A DNA stretch of 64,000 nt from Undibacterium paludis (GCF_022568815.1 NZ_JAKZHX010000015.1:62001-126000); one strand, 5' to 3'. Shown: positions 1 to 9,128, numbered from the stretch's first letter. Numbers and translations are program-made. Notes: generated by a model not told the origin, from the letters alone.

Positions 1-1404
1 GGTTTCGCGGTTGTAGCGCAAGCCGGCCAGCAGACTGAAATCCTTGGCAAAGTCCCATGTCGCCTGGCCAAACACAGCGTTGTTGACATTATAGGTATCG
101 GTGAAATACTGCACAGGTGTGGTCAGTGCGATGCCGTTGTAGCCGCGTACGAAATGCCGCTCTATGGAATTTTTACCATACCAGTAACCGAGTACATAAC
201 GTATTGCACCCTTGTCATTCGAGGTATAGCGCAATTCCTGGGTTTGCGATTTCACATCAAAGCTGCCGTACTGTATATACCCGGCATTGACACCGGCAGC
301 CTTGCCATTTGCCAGAGGGTAATAGAACAGGGTAGGGACATCGACAAAATCCTGGTCGCGACTGTCATTGGCATAGTAACGGTCTACCGAAGAGATCGAG
401 GTCAGCGTAGCGCCATCCGCAAATGAATAAGTGAATTTCAAGCCGGCTCCACGGCTGGTCGATGTCTGGCCCGTCATGGCATCGTTACGCACAGCCGTAT
501 TGTATGGGCCTATATTGATACCGTTGAGCAGGGTACTGGCGGGCAACTGGGCGATATTGGACAATAAACCACCCGCCGGTGTCAGGCTGGTGATGGCCAG
601 CACACAACAGGAGGTGACAGTGCTGTTATAGCGCGGTGAAAAATCGATGTCCAGATTGTCGGTTGGATGCCAGCTCAGTTTCGCCATGAAGGTCTTGCCG
701 CCGGAACCATTGACCTTGCTGCCATCGGTCAGATTATTCACGTTACCGGGGAAACGGGTATCGCTGGCAGTGACGCGAAAACCGAATTTTTCCGAGAATT
801 CGCCACCGTAGCTTGCGCCTATACGCCATTCGCCGTCACTGGTGTACAGACTGCTGATGTTGCCAGACAGCGGACCAGAAACAGGTTTGGTCACGATATT
901 GACGGCGCCGGCAATCGCGCTTTTACCGAACAGGGTGCTTTGCGGACCTTTTAAAATCTCTATCCTGGCGATATCTGTCAGATCCTGGAAAGCCTTGACC
1001 TGCATACCCATGGGGATGTCGTCAATAATGACGGCGACATCAGCCTCAACACCTATGCCTATCGAGGTTGTACCTATGCCGCGCATATTGATGCCGTTAT
1101 TGGCCGGGGTCGATCCATAGGTGATGGACAGGGCTGGCGACAGGTTGATCACATCGGCGATTTCCCTGACATTGTTACGTTGCAAAGTGGCGTCGCCAAG
1201 CACCGAAATGGCCATCGGCACGTGTTCAAGTTTTTCTATGCGTTTATTGGCTGATACGACGACTTCATTCAGCTTGCCTTCACTGGATTCTGTCGTTGTG
1301 CTTTGCTGAGCTTGGCCAATTTGCGCCAGACTCAACAGGGCCAGGCTGATGGCAAGGTGCAAGGGCTTTAATTGAAGCGGTTTGTCATGTGATTTTGTTG
1401 ACAT
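1..1404 (-). CDS. TonB-dependent outer-membrane receptor, partial (C-terminus beyond window)
   Basis: The reading frame is open from an ATG at 1404 to the left edge, giving 468 residues with no stop, so the C-terminal half of the barrel is missing. Residues 1-33 form a signal peptide ending in AQIGQAQ. The plug domain follows (LNEVVVSANKR, DIARIEILKGPQSTLFGKSAIAGAVNIVTK), then barrel strands such as QELRYTSNDKG. This is the plug and barrel pattern of iron-complex or pesticin-type receptors, which take up ligands across the outer membrane using TonB energy. It lies 85 bp behind the lyase-like gene on the same strand, and a hairpin sits in the gap. The neighbourhood suggests uptake of uronate oligosaccharides rather than a siderophore, but that is inference. 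Family assignment is firm; substrate is not. Confidence 0.88.
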   Translation of the reverse strand, partial: MSTKSHDKPLQLKPLHLAISLALLSLAQIGQAQQSTTTESSEGKLNEVVVSANKRIEKLEHVPMAISVLGDATLQRNNVREIADVINLSPALSITYGSTPANNGINMRGIGTTSIGIGVEADVAVIIDDIPMGMQVKAFQDLTDIARIEILKGPQSTLFGKSAIAGAVNIVTKPVSGPLSGNISSLYTSDGEWRIGASYGGEFSEKFGFRVTASDTRFPGNVNNLTDGSKVNGSGGKTFMAKLSWHPTDNLDIDFSPRYNSTVTSCCVLAITSLTPAGGLLSNIAQLPASTLLNGINIGPYNTAVRNDAMTGQTSTSRGAGLKFTYSFADGATLTSISSVDRYYANDSRDQDFVDVPTLFYYPLANGKAAGVNAGYIQYGSFDVKSQTQELRYTSNDKGAIRYVLGYWYGKNSIERHFVRGYNGIALTTPVQYFTDTYNVNNAVFGQATWDFAKDFSLLAGLRYNRET

Positions 1405-1449
1405 TGTTGTCTCCTGATTTTGTTGTATTTTTGCGCTGCTTAGTTTTGT

Positions 1450-1472
1450 GCAAAAGGGTGATCCCCTCTTGC
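1450..1472. other. Intergenic hairpin between the lyase-like and receptor genes
   Basis: GCAAAAGGG and CCCTCTTGC pair over 9 bp with one G-U pair and a 5-nt loop. On the strand of the two flanking genes it is not followed by a T-run, so it looks more like an intercistronic mRNA structure than a terminator. Confidence 0.35.
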
Positions 1473-1489
1473 GGATTTTTTGTTCTGAC

Positions 1490-3388
1490 TTATTGATATT
1501 GCATGGTCCATTTGATGATCAGCGGCGTGACGGGGATCAGTTGTTTGCTGGTGCAAGTGATCAGGCTTTTGAATGGACCAGAGGGGGTCTGGAAATAAGT
1601 GTCGTTAACGAGTTTTTTTACCGAGCAATATTCAAGACCCTCGACACTGAATTTTGTAATGCCACCCTGGCTGAAACTGATGCTGTTGCCATCGATACTG
1701 GCTTCGTCAGAAAAACTGGCAAATTCCAGGCTGACCTGTCTGATACGGGCGGTACCGGTTTGCTGATATTCATCGGTTCTTGAAATGCTGCCTGGTGCAA
1801 ATTGATAACGACTTTGCAGTTTGACGCGTGTATCTTTTTGCGGTGATTTTGTCTCAGCTGTCATGCGTGTCAGTCCGTCTTGCTGATATGTCAGGTACTG
1901 ACCCTCTGCATCGTTTGTGGTCTGGATATTCTTGATGAAGGCGGTAGCAATCAGTTCCGTACCGTCGTCGAGCGTCAGTTTGGGGAGTAATTGCGGATGA
2001 GCGAAACCACTGTCCGGAATGCCGGCAATCAGCTCACTGGAAAATGGCAAGGCATAGTATGGGCTGTTCGCATGCTGCCCGGGACCACCATTTGCCAGCA
2101 ACAGGCTGAACACATGCTGGCGGTCGCGATAAGTGGCCAGTGCCCTGTCATATTCGCCACGTGCAAACCAGTCCAGCCTGAATCGGGGTTGTGTCTTGTC
2201 AGCCCAGGCTTGCAGATCAGACTTGGGTATGGTTTGTGCATAGCCCATCTTCACCCAGATGGCATTGGTTGTCAGTAACTGGTGCAGCAGCGAGAAATTT
2301 TCACCAAGTACGCGATGGACGCCACGATAGGCATCGGTCTTCCTGCCCTTGCTCCACAGATCAACTGAATGCAATTGCGGGTCGTACCAGAAGCTCCGGA
2401 ACTTGTTGAAGATGCGGGTGGAATAGGCGTAGGCATAATCTTTTTCTTCTGCCGTCAGGACACCGAGATAGGCAGAGGCGGACAGGATTTCCAGTATGGC
2501 GGTATCACCATAGGCGCCTATGCTGCGGCCAAAACTGAAACCATCGCCATGTGTGTTGCTCATCGCCAGAGCGATGTCGGCTGCTTTTCTGAGCTTGAGT
2601 TTCAGGTCGGGTCGAACTTCTTTACCGGTTTCTATCAGGCGGTGACAAATTTCGGCAATCAACAAGATGCTGTAGCGATCAAAGCGACCTTCGCCGTCGG
2701 TTTCGTCAGAGAACCCGTACTGGCCCGAATGGGCATCGTAGTGTGTCAGCAATTTGCTGAGCAACTGCTCACTGCTGGCAACGCTTTCCCAGCCCAGCAA
2801 CATGCGCAGTCTGGCGACTCCAAAGGCCACGCCATAATAGTTGGTCGGTAAGTTGATCAGCTTCAAGTCGCTGACGTTGACGAAGCTGCGCCAGTCAAGT
2901 TGCTGTTTGAGTTTTGCCAGCGTAGCGGGGCTGACGGCGTGCTCGAGCAAACCAGCCTCATGGATCTGATGCAGTGCCAGAAGGTAGTAGTAAATACCCC
3001 AGCTGTGATTATCGAGTGCTACTGTCATGTCAGCTATATCATGAAAATTTTTCAGTGCCTGCTCACGGGCAGGCGTGGCTGCCGTGGTATTGAGCAGGAT
3101 ATGCGCCATGCCCGTGGCAATTTTCCCCGGCAGGAATTTGTCTTTGCCATTGAATGCCGGGTAACCTGCCAGCGTAGTTTGCATTCTTTCGTTCAGCAGT
3201 TTTTGCGCCAGAAAATCCAGTTGCGGATACAGCGCCTCCTGTACCAGGTAATTCATGGGCTGCTGTACCGGTGTGGTGACTGGTGGCGCGACTTCGCTGC
3301 CTGCCATGCCTGCATGGACATGCTCATTCAAGAGCAACATGCTTGCGCACACACTTAACCTGACCAGGATTTGATTGCGGCAAACCAT
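1490..3388 (-). CDS. Secreted polysaccharide lyase-like protein of unassigned family (helical toroid plus C-terminal beta region)
   Basis: A 632-residue protein with an N-terminal signal peptide (cleavage near HVHAG, residue 26). Residues 30-420 are rich in amphipathic helices with aromatic and charged clusters (DNHSWGIYYYLLALHQIH, LPTNYYGVAFGVARLR, DGFSFGRSIGAYGD, YRGVHRVLGENFSL), as in the alpha/alpha toroid of heparinase, alginate and glucuronan lyases. Residues 450-632 are strand-rich. I do not recognise a precise family. The conserved-looking Asn/Tyr, Arg and His positions would suit a lyase, but the activity is inferred. The start at 3388 has a GAGGAG ribosome site. A LacI-type operator lies 62 bp upstream. 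The neighbouring uronate dehydrogenase and polysaccharide lyase suggest a polyuronate substrate. Confidence 0.6.
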   Translation of the reverse strand: MVCRNQILVRLSVCASMLLLNEHVHAGMAGSEVAPPVTTPVQQPMNYLVQEALYPQLDFLAQKLLNERMQTTLAGYPAFNGKDKFLPGKIATGMAHILLNTTAATPAREQALKNFHDIADMTVALDNHSWGIYYYLLALHQIHEAGLLEHAVSPATLAKLKQQLDWRSFVNVSDLKLINLPTNYYGVAFGVARLRMLLGWESVASSEQLLSKLLTHYDAHSGQYGFSDETDGEGRFDRYSILLIAEICHRLIETGKEVRPDLKLKLRKAADIALAMSNTHGDGFSFGRSIGAYGDTAILEILSASAYLGVLTAEEKDYAYAYSTRIFNKFRSFWYDPQLHSVDLWSKGRKTDAYRGVHRVLGENFSLLHQLLTTNAIWVKMGYAQTIPKSDLQAWADKTQPRFRLDWFARGEYDRALATYRDRQHVFSLLLANGGPGQHANSPYYALPFSSELIAGIPDSGFAHPQLLPKLTLDDGTELIATAFIKNIQTTNDAEGQYLTYQQDGLTRMTAETKSPQKDTRVKLQSRYQFAPGSISRTDEYQQTGTARIRQVSLEFASFSDEASIDGNSISFSQGGITKFSVEGLEYCSVKKLVNDTYFQTPSGPFKSLITCTSKQLIPVTPLIIKWTMQYQ

Positions 3389-3703
3389 ACATCTCCTCGC
3401 TTGTTAGCTGTTTCCCGTTATCAACCTCGGAATAGGTTGATTTTTCAATTTAGGAAAACGTTTAACTAAAATAGTAGTTGAAATCAAATTGAAGGTAAAC
3501 CTGATTTTTAAAATTTTCTCCAGACAGCGTGATTTGAATCGGCGAATGGCAAAGAGAGGTATGCAAAAATGCAGGCCGCGCTTCGTCTGGCCTTGAGTGA
3601 TATGAAATTAAATGTAAAACGTTTTCTTATTTTGTCGTTTTTTTGCACAAGACCTTGCTGTGCTTAAGCATGCTTTAGTCGTTGTCCGTTCTACTTTATC
3701 TGT
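3389..3703. other. Intergenic region between lyase-like and LacI genes
   Basis: This 315-bp AT-rich stretch holds the operator at 3450-3469 and a weaker AAAACGTTTT core centred at 3620/3621, near the 3' end of the LacI gene. No open frame with a ribosome site was seen. The second core matches the operator at only about half of its positions. Confidence 0.4.
3450..3469 (-). promoter_or_regulatory. Candidate LacI-family operator before the lyase-like gene
   Basis: TTAGGAAAACGTTTAACTAA keeps the centre AAACGTTT and the right half GTTTAACTAA of the perfect palindrome found on the udh promoter; it differs from that palindrome at only two of 20 positions. The position, 62 bp before the start codon, fits repression of the lyase-like gene and probably the receptor behind it. 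Confidence 0.65.
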
Positions 3704-4696
3704 TTATTTTCTGTTCATGACCGACGAACGCAGCACCAGTTGCGGCGCGATCGTGGTCAGGCCTGTGCTGGTGTCGCCATTGATCATGCTGATCAACTTG
3801 CGCATGGCAGTGACACCCATTTCTTCACTCTGCAAGTCGACCGAGGTCAATGGTGGCGAGGTATAGCGACCATATTGGATATTGTCGAAGCCGGCGACCG
3901 AGACATCCCCGGGGATGTCGAAACCAAGATTTTGTGCTTCTTTCATGAAACCCAGCGCCATCAGGTCGTTGTAGCAAACCACAGCGTCAGGATGCTTCTT
4001 CCCCAGCATGATGGACGAGCACAGACGTTCTCCTTCAGCAGCTGAAGGAGAATTGGTATTGTAGATATCGACCGTGAGCTGGTGCTCGGCGGCACATTCC
4101 TGCAGGCCGCCATAGCGTTCTTCGTCACGCCTGGACTTGCTGAAACCAAGGTAGGCGATACGCTTGTGGCCCAGGGTAATCAGGTGCTGGGCCAGCATAT
4201 AGGCGCCCTTGTGGTCATCGCTGCTGACGCAGGGAAAACCAAGCTGGCTGTGACGGCCAAAGAAGACCAGTGGTTTTTCCAGTTGCCCGGTCCAGCTGAG
4301 TTCGGCCTCACTCGTACGCGAGAACAGTATCATGCCATCGACTCGTCTGCTTAGTGCTTCTATCAGCGGTTTTTCACGGCTGAGATTTTCTTCTGTATCA
4401 ACCAGCAGCAAGGTATAGCCATGTTCGATGGCGATACGATTGGCGCCTTTGACTATGCTGGTGAAATGCGGGTTGCTGATATCAAGTATGGACAGGCCTA
4501 TGGACTTGGTACGCCCGGTAATCATCGATTGCGCCAGCGGGTTAGAGCGGTAACCGAGTCTGGCAATGACTTCTGTGATCTTTGCCTCTACGGAAGGAGA
4601 AAATCTCTGCGTACCATTGATGAATTTGGAAACGGTGGCGGTGGATACGCCAGCTTCGGCTGAGACATCACGTATGGTCGGTAGTTTTTTCTTCAT
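3704..4696 (-). CDS. LacI-family transcriptional regulator of the uronate locus
   Basis: A 330-residue repressor. Residues 6-26 are the LacI helix-turn-helix with hinge (IRDVSAEAGVSTATVSKFING). The rest is a periplasmic-binding-protein-like sensor domain (SIGLSILDISNPHF, DGMILFSR, GHKRIAYLG, VSVAGFDNIQYGRY), which normally binds a sugar or sugar acid. I chose the ATG at 4696 because the helix-turn-helix then begins at the usual distance from the N-terminus. A TTG at 4723 would add nine unsupported residues. Neither start has a clear ribosome site. The gene is divergent from udh. The half-site GTTTAAC at 4711-4717, in its own leader, hints at weak autoregulation. The ligand is probably a hexuronate or a lyase product. 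Confidence 0.88.
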   Translation of the reverse strand: MKKKLPTIRDVSAEAGVSTATVSKFINGTQRFSPSVEAKITEVIARLGYRSNPLAQSMITGRTKSIGLSILDISNPHFTSIVKGANRIAIEHGYTLLLVDTEENLSREKPLIEALSRRVDGMILFSRTSEAELSWTGQLEKPLVFFGRHSQLGFPCVSSDDHKGAYMLAQHLITLGHKRIAYLGFSKSRRDEERYGGLQECAAEHQLTVDIYNTNSPSAAEGERLCSSIMLGKKHPDAVVCYNDLMALGFMKEAQNLGFDIPGDVSVAGFDNIQYGRYTSPPLTSVDLQSEEMGVTAMRKLISMINGDTSTGLTTIAPQLVLRSSVMNRK

Positions 4697-4862
4697 TGGC
4701 TGTAAAAAGCGTTTAACGGTCAAGGTGTCTTGGGGTTTATCAAGAGCAGAATCTTAGCGCATAAACAAGGTATTCAGTATCAATTGATATTGCTTGCACT
4801 GTCTGGAAAACATTCATTCAACGACCGGCTTGAGAACATTTTCCTGCATCATTGTGAAATAT

Positions 4863-4890
4863 TTGACCGTGGCAGGATTTCCTATATACT
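4863..4890 (+). promoter_or_regulatory. Candidate sigma-70 promoter of udh
   Basis: TTGACC (4863-4868) and TATACT (4885-4890) are separated by 16 bp. The operator palindrome begins on the last base of the -10 element, so repressor binding would cover the transcription start. Confidence 0.55.
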
Positions 4891-4909
4891 TAGTTAAACG
4901 TTTAACTAA
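4890..4909. promoter_or_regulatory. LacI-family operator, perfect 20-bp palindrome
   Basis: TTAGTTAAACGTTTAACTAA is a perfect palindrome with the central CG typical of LacI/GalR operators. It lies between the divergent LacI and udh genes and directly behind the -10 element of udh. The near copy at 3450-3469 supports a two-site regulon. Confidence 0.8.
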
Positions 4910-4969
4910 ATCTGCTCAAGCTTAAAGAATTTGCCAGAGCTGGCAGCCAACATTAACCAAAAATCGACA

Positions 4970-5794
4970 ATGATGATGAGCGAACAATTTAGCGAAAAGC
5001 CTTTTAACCGTCTTTTACTGACAGGCGCCGCCGGGGGGCTGGGCAGGGTCTTGCGTGAACGTATCAAGCCCTGGGCAAACATCGTGCGCCTCAGTGATAT
5101 CGTGACAGTCGAGAATATTGTTGCCGGTGAGGAGTTGCAAGTCTGTGACCTTGCTGACAAGGCTGCGGTACATGAATTGCTCAAGGGGGTTGACGCCGTG
5201 TTGCACTTTGGCGGCATATCGGTAGAAGACAAATTTGAACCCATCATGCAGGCGAATATACTGGGCATGCATCATTTGTATGAGGCGGTGTACAAGCTTG
5301 GCGTCAGGCGTGTTGTCTATGCCAGTTCCAGTCATACTGTGGGTTTTTACCGCACGACTGAGCTGGTGGATGCCGACAGTCCGTTGCGGCCCGATGGTTT
5401 TTATGGTCTCAGTAAATGTTTTGGTGAGGCTTTGTCACGTTATTACTACGATCGTTTTGGCATAGAAACCGTCTGCCTGCGCATAGGCTCATCTTTTCCT
5501 GAACCCCGGAATGCCCGCATGATGGTGACTTATCTCAGCTATGACGACCTGGTTGAACTGGTCAGGGTGGCATTGTTTACCCCGAGGGTAGGGCATAGCA
5601 TTATTTTTGGAACTTCAGACAATCAGGCCAGATGGTGGGACAACAGCAAGGCTGCTCATCTGGGTTTCACGCCCAGGGATAGTTCACGGGTATTTGCTGA
5701 TCGCTTTGCGCAGGCTGCACCTGCTGTCGATCCCCATGACCTGACCAGCATCTACCAGGGTGGCCCCTTTGTTACCGCCGGCCCGCAATACTGA
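4970..5794 (+). CDS. udh: Uronate dehydrogenase (NAD-dependent, SDR fold)
   Basis: A 274-residue short-chain dehydrogenase. It has the glycine-rich NAD motif TGAAGGLG near residue 17, the SSSHT active-site segment, and YGLSK carrying the catalytic Tyr and Lys. The pattern RLLLTGAAGGLGRVLRER, HFGGISVE, RPDGFYGLSKCFGE and WWDNS matches known uronate dehydrogenases, as I recall them. These oxidise glucuronate or galacturonate at C1 to the aldarolactone in the oxidative uronate pathway, in the cytoplasm. Three ATGs follow in a row (4970, 4973, 4976) and the true start is uncertain. The gene sits behind the LacI operator and one base before the next gene, so the two are probably co-translated. Confidence 0.9.
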   Translation: MMMSEQFSEKPFNRLLLTGAAGGLGRVLRERIKPWANIVRLSDIVTVENIVAGEELQVCDLADKAAVHELLKGVDAVLHFGGISVEDKFEPIMQANILGMHHLYEAVYKLGVRRVVYASSSHTVGFYRTTELVDADSPLRPDGFYGLSKCFGEALSRYYYDRFGIETVCLRIGSSFPEPRNARMMVTYLSYDDLVELVRVALFTPRVGHSIIFGTSDNQARWWDNSKAAHLGFTPRDSSRVFADRFAQAAPAVDPHDLTSIYQGGPFVTAGPQY

Positions 5795-5795
5795 T

Positions 5796-6695
5796 ATGCA
5801 TCCGTCTCTATTTGTCCGCTTGCTGACAAGCGCAGGGATGTGCTGCAGCTTGATGGTAATTGCTGGGCCGGTCGCCGGTTCCGGCGTATATGGCAACAGT
5901 CTTTGTCTCAAGCCATCTGCCAGTGATGTTGGCGCCAGTTATCAGTTTATCGAAGATATCTTTGGCAAAGGTGCAGTTGAAGCACCGAGTGACGTTTTCT
6001 ACCAGCCGCGTCGGCCGCATGTTGCAGTGCTTGGTGATGCTGATGTGCCCGCTTATTTTGCCATTCTGGCGATAGAGCCAAGCGACGTCAATCTCGATCT
6101 GCGCAGCCAGGCTGACGGCGGTGACCGCAGTCGTACCGAGATCAAAATCGCTCCAGCCAAGACAGGGATGCATGTCGCTTTCCAGGCGCATGAAGGCGAT
6201 ACATATACCTACGCCTGGCGTTTCAAGATCGCAGCAGACATGAAGTTCTCGCCCTCATTCACCCATGTTCACCAGATCAAGGCACATGGTGGCAGATTCG
6301 CCGAAGCACCGCTGATCACCTTCACGGCTCTCGCAAATGGAATGATGGAGATACGGCACATCGCTGATCAGTCCAGTGATGGTAGTGCTTACCAGGTATT
6401 GGCCAAAGTACCGCTGGCGCAAGTGCAGGGTCAGTGGATCAGTGTGCGTGAACGTATCCGCTTCGCCAATCACGACAGCGCTTATCAACTGAATCTTGAC
6501 GATCAAAAAGGCCAGAGTTTGTTGCAATTGCAGCGTAACGATTTGCAGCTGTGGCGTACTGGTGCAGACCATATGCGACCCAAATGGGGGATTTATCGCA
6601 AACATCATGTGCAACTGAACCAGCATCGTGACGACTATGTGTATTTTGCCGATCTCAGCATTACGCGTAGCGATGATAAACCGACCTGTCCTTAG
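5796..6695 (+). CDS. Secreted polysaccharide lyase (PF14099-like, heparin lyase I / glucuronan lyase type)
   Basis: A 299-residue exported protein; the first 28 residues look like a signal peptide. The mature part is strand-rich. It carries DRSRTEI (110-116), a YTYAWRF segment, FTHVHQIK and KWGIYR near the C-terminus, in the order seen in jelly-roll lyases of the heparin lyase I / glucuronan lyase group. Such enzymes cut uronate polymers by beta-elimination. The ATG is one base after the udh stop, and the gene converges on the aldose epimerase gene 9 bp downstream. With udh in the same operon, a glucuronan-like polymer is a reasonable substrate guess, not something the sequence proves. Confidence 0.7.
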   Translation: MHPSLFVRLLTSAGMCCSLMVIAGPVAGSGVYGNSLCLKPSASDVGASYQFIEDIFGKGAVEAPSDVFYQPRRPHVAVLGDADVPAYFAILAIEPSDVNLDLRSQADGGDRSRTEIKIAPAKTGMHVAFQAHEGDTYTYAWRFKIAADMKFSPSFTHVHQIKAHGGRFAEAPLITFTALANGMMEIRHIADQSSDGSAYQVLAKVPLAQVQGQWISVRERIRFANHDSAYQLNLDDQKGQSLLQLQRNDLQLWRTGADHMRPKWGIYRKHHVQLNQHRDDYVYFADLSITRSDDKPTCP

Positions 6696-6704
6696 TGGTT
6701 CCGC

Positions 6705-7919
6705 CTATTGGCGGTCCTTTCCTGCAAGTGAAAAACGCAGACTGGTAGTTGATGTGCAGGTTTGTCCTGGCTTCAGTACGGTGCTGGGGAATTCAGGGTG
6801 ATTGGGGCTGTCAGGCAGATGTTGGGTTTCAAATGCAAAGCCATCGTGGCGCAGATAGGCTCGCCCTTCGCTGGCAAGCTCACTGCCGTCAAAGCCGTTG
6901 CCACTATTGAATTGCACGGAAGGTTCGGTCGTGTAGACATCCATTTGCCGGCCCGAAGTGCTTTCGCTGATACTTGCAACCAGTTTCAGGCCCTGGTCCC
7001 AGTCAGTGAACAGCAGGCTATGATCATAACCAGGTGGATTACCCAGCAATGCGCTGGCCTGCATCAGATGCTGGCTGATAGTGGTTGGCTGGCGCAAGTC
7101 CAGCGGTGTCGCCGATACCGGCAGGATGCGACCGGTAGGAATGCGTTTAGCGTCTGTTTCAGTATACCGGTCTGCAAGTATCTGGAATACATGGGTATCC
7201 AGGCCGCGTGAACCTGCACCCGCCAGATTGAAGTAGGCATGATTGGTCAGGTTGGTGACGGTCGTTTTGCTGCTTGCCGGGGAATGCGCACTATAGTCCA
7301 TGCGCAGCTCATTGCTGGTTTTCATCAAGCTGTAACTGACGCTGACCTCGATCTGTCCCGGCATGCCCTGGTCGCCTTCGGGGCTGCTCAAGGTATAGCG
7401 GACGCCCGTGCTGTCTGCCGCAGAAATATCCTGGTATTGCCAGACGCGCTTGTCAAATCCATCTGGGTCGCCATGCAAGGCTATTCCTTTTTCATTGGCT
7501 GGCAATTTGATGAGCTCGTCGTTTAGCCTGAATTCTGCCCTGGCGATGCGCCCCGCATAGCGTCCGATGATAGCAGCATGTCTGTGCCGGGTCTTCAAGT
7601 AAGCAGGCAGATCGGGCAGACTTAATATGATATTGGCCAGTTTGCCATGCTGATCCGGTACGGCAAGCGTGGTGATGGTCGCGCCATAATTGATAAAACA
7701 GGCGCGCATACCCAGGCTGTTTTGCAGACAATGCCGCACCACAGCTTCGCCTTTGGTAGTCTGTCCCCAATTTTGGGGCCGGTTGTCAGTGGCCATGACA
7801 TGGCCTGCAAAAAATAGCGGCGCTAGCAAACAACCGGTAAAGCTACGGGCAAGCAAGGCAGGCAATCCGGGTATAGGTAAAAATACTGTTTGCATTGGGA
7901 AATAGTTGCTCAAATTCAT
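6705..7919 (-). CDS. Exported aldose 1-epimerase (mutarotase)
   Basis: A 404-residue galactose-mutarotase-fold protein that interconverts the alpha and beta anomers of sugars. Family landmarks are INYGATITTLAVPD, IGRYAGRIA, the catalytic His in TNHAYFNLAG, and the catalytic Glu in FAFETQHLPDSPNHP near the C-terminus. The roughly 40 extra N-terminal residues contain a hydrophobic stretch (LLAPLFFAGHVMA), which suggests export to the periplasm, unlike cytoplasmic GalM. A start at 7895 is also possible. It is convergent with the lyase gene and probably prepares released sugars for uptake. There is no operator copy before it, so it may not share the LacI control. Confidence 0.87.
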   Translation of the reverse strand: MNLSNYFPMQTVFLPIPGLPALLARSFTGCLLAPLFFAGHVMATDNRPQNWGQTTKGEAVVRHCLQNSLGMRACFINYGATITTLAVPDQHGKLANIILSLPDLPAYLKTRHRHAAIIGRYAGRIARAEFRLNDELIKLPANEKGIALHGDPDGFDKRVWQYQDISAADSTGVRYTLSSPEGDQGMPGQIEVSVSYSLMKTSNELRMDYSAHSPASSKTTVTNLTNHAYFNLAGAGSRGLDTHVFQILADRYTETDAKRIPTGRILPVSATPLDLRQPTTISQHLMQASALLGNPPGYDHSLLFTDWDQGLKLVASISESTSGRQMDVYTTEPSVQFNSGNGFDGSELASEGRAYLRHDGFAFETQHLPDSPNHPEFPSTVLKPGQTCTSTTSLRFSLAGKDRQ

Positions 7920-8099
7920 CCAGTGCTATAATAACGGGCAATTGATGCACGAGCATTTATTTCAATGTGCATCCAATCACCATCCCCTTCCTGTCCCAAA
8001 GTACGCCCCGGACGTCGCTTGTTGTGTCCCATATCGTGCATCTTAGAAGGTTGCCGGCATTCTGATGCTTTGGGTATTTGTCTTGTCTATTGAGGTTAT

Positions 8100-9077
8100 A
8101 TGTTTAGGAAATTCCTGCCCCTGATACTGCTAGTGTGCGGTATGTTTGCGTCACTTGCCCAAGCCGCCGAAAAACTGACTGTTGGTCTGATTGCTACCAC
8201 CAGCATAGAAGATACACGCAAGCGCTGGCAGCCTTTACTGGATGATCTGGCGAAAAGCACAGGTACTGAAGTCAGTGCGGCGATTTCAACCAATTACAGC
8301 GATATCCTGGCTGGCCTGAAAAATAACACCATACAAATTGCCTGGCTCAGTAGCAAGGTCGCGCTCGACGCCGTAGAGGAAGGCAAAGCCACCGTGTTTG
8401 CACAGATGGTCAAGAGCGATGGCTCACGCGGTTACAATTCTGTGATTATCGTGTCCAGCAAAAGTGCGCTGACCAGTTTCGAGCAAGTGATTGCCAAACC
8501 GGGCGTATTTATTTTTTCTGACGGTGATAAAAAATCTACATCCGGTTACCTGGTGCCGGCGTATTACCTGTTTTCCAAGAACAAACTGGACCCGGCCAAG
8601 CTGTTCAAGAAAGTGCTCAACGGCAATCACCAGTCGAATTTCGAGGCGATCTTGAAGGGGCAGGCAGATGTTGCCACTTTTAACACGGAAGAAATGGACA
8701 GACTGAAGAAGGAAGCACCTGATCAGCTGGATAAAGTGCGTGTGATCTGGTCTTCGCCCTTGATCCCTAACGATCCCATGCTCTACCGCAAAGACCTGTC
8801 GCCAGCCATGAAGAGCAAAGTCGAAGATTTCTTTGCCAGCTACGGCAAGCAAAAAAATAGCCAGGCAGTGTTGAAGGACATCCTGAATCTTTCAGGTTTC
8901 CAGCGCTCCACCGATGCACAATTGAAGCCTATTGCCGATCTGACATTGTTCAGCGTCTTGCGTGAGAACCTCAATAATCCGAACCTGACGGATGCGCAAA
9001 AGCAAAAGAAATTTGATGAAGTCAGCGCTCGCTTCGGTAAATTGAGTTTTGCCCTGGAAGCTTCAAGGATCAAATAA
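8100..9077 (+). CDS. PhnD-type phosphate/phosphonate ABC substrate-binding protein (orphan)
   Basis: A 325-residue periplasmic binding protein with a signal peptide of about 23 residues (cleavage after SLAQAA). The motifs KLTVGLIATTSIEDTRKRWQPLLDDLAKSTG, AWLSSKVALDA, RGYNSVIIV, FSDGDKKSTSGYLVP and VRVIWSSPLIPNDPMLYRKDL follow the PhnD family, whose members bind phosphonates, phosphite or related oxyanions for an ABC importer. There is no phnC or phnE partner on either side, so it stands alone here and its ligand is unknown. It may serve a transporter elsewhere or act as a sensor. Confidence 0.85.
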   Translation: MFRKFLPLILLVCGMFASLAQAAEKLTVGLIATTSIEDTRKRWQPLLDDLAKSTGTEVSAAISTNYSDILAGLKNNTIQIAWLSSKVALDAVEEGKATVFAQMVKSDGSRGYNSVIIVSSKSALTSFEQVIAKPGVFIFSDGDKKSTSGYLVPAYYLFSKNKLDPAKLFKKVLNGNHQSNFEAILKGQADVATFNTEEMDRLKKEAPDQLDKVRVIWSSPLIPNDPMLYRKDLSPAMKSKVEDFFASYGKQKNSQAVLKDILNLSGFQRSTDAQLKPIADLTLFSVLRENLNNPNLTDAQKQKKFDEVSARFGKLSFALEASRIK

Positions 9078-9128
9078 GAAAATAGTAGAGGGGTGTAGCG
9101 ATTACATTCCTGTTACAAATTTCTGAAA

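Noticed and set aside
3611..3630. Third LacI operator
   Set aside because: Only the AAACGTTT core is kept; about half the positions match, and it lies near the 3' end of the repressor gene.
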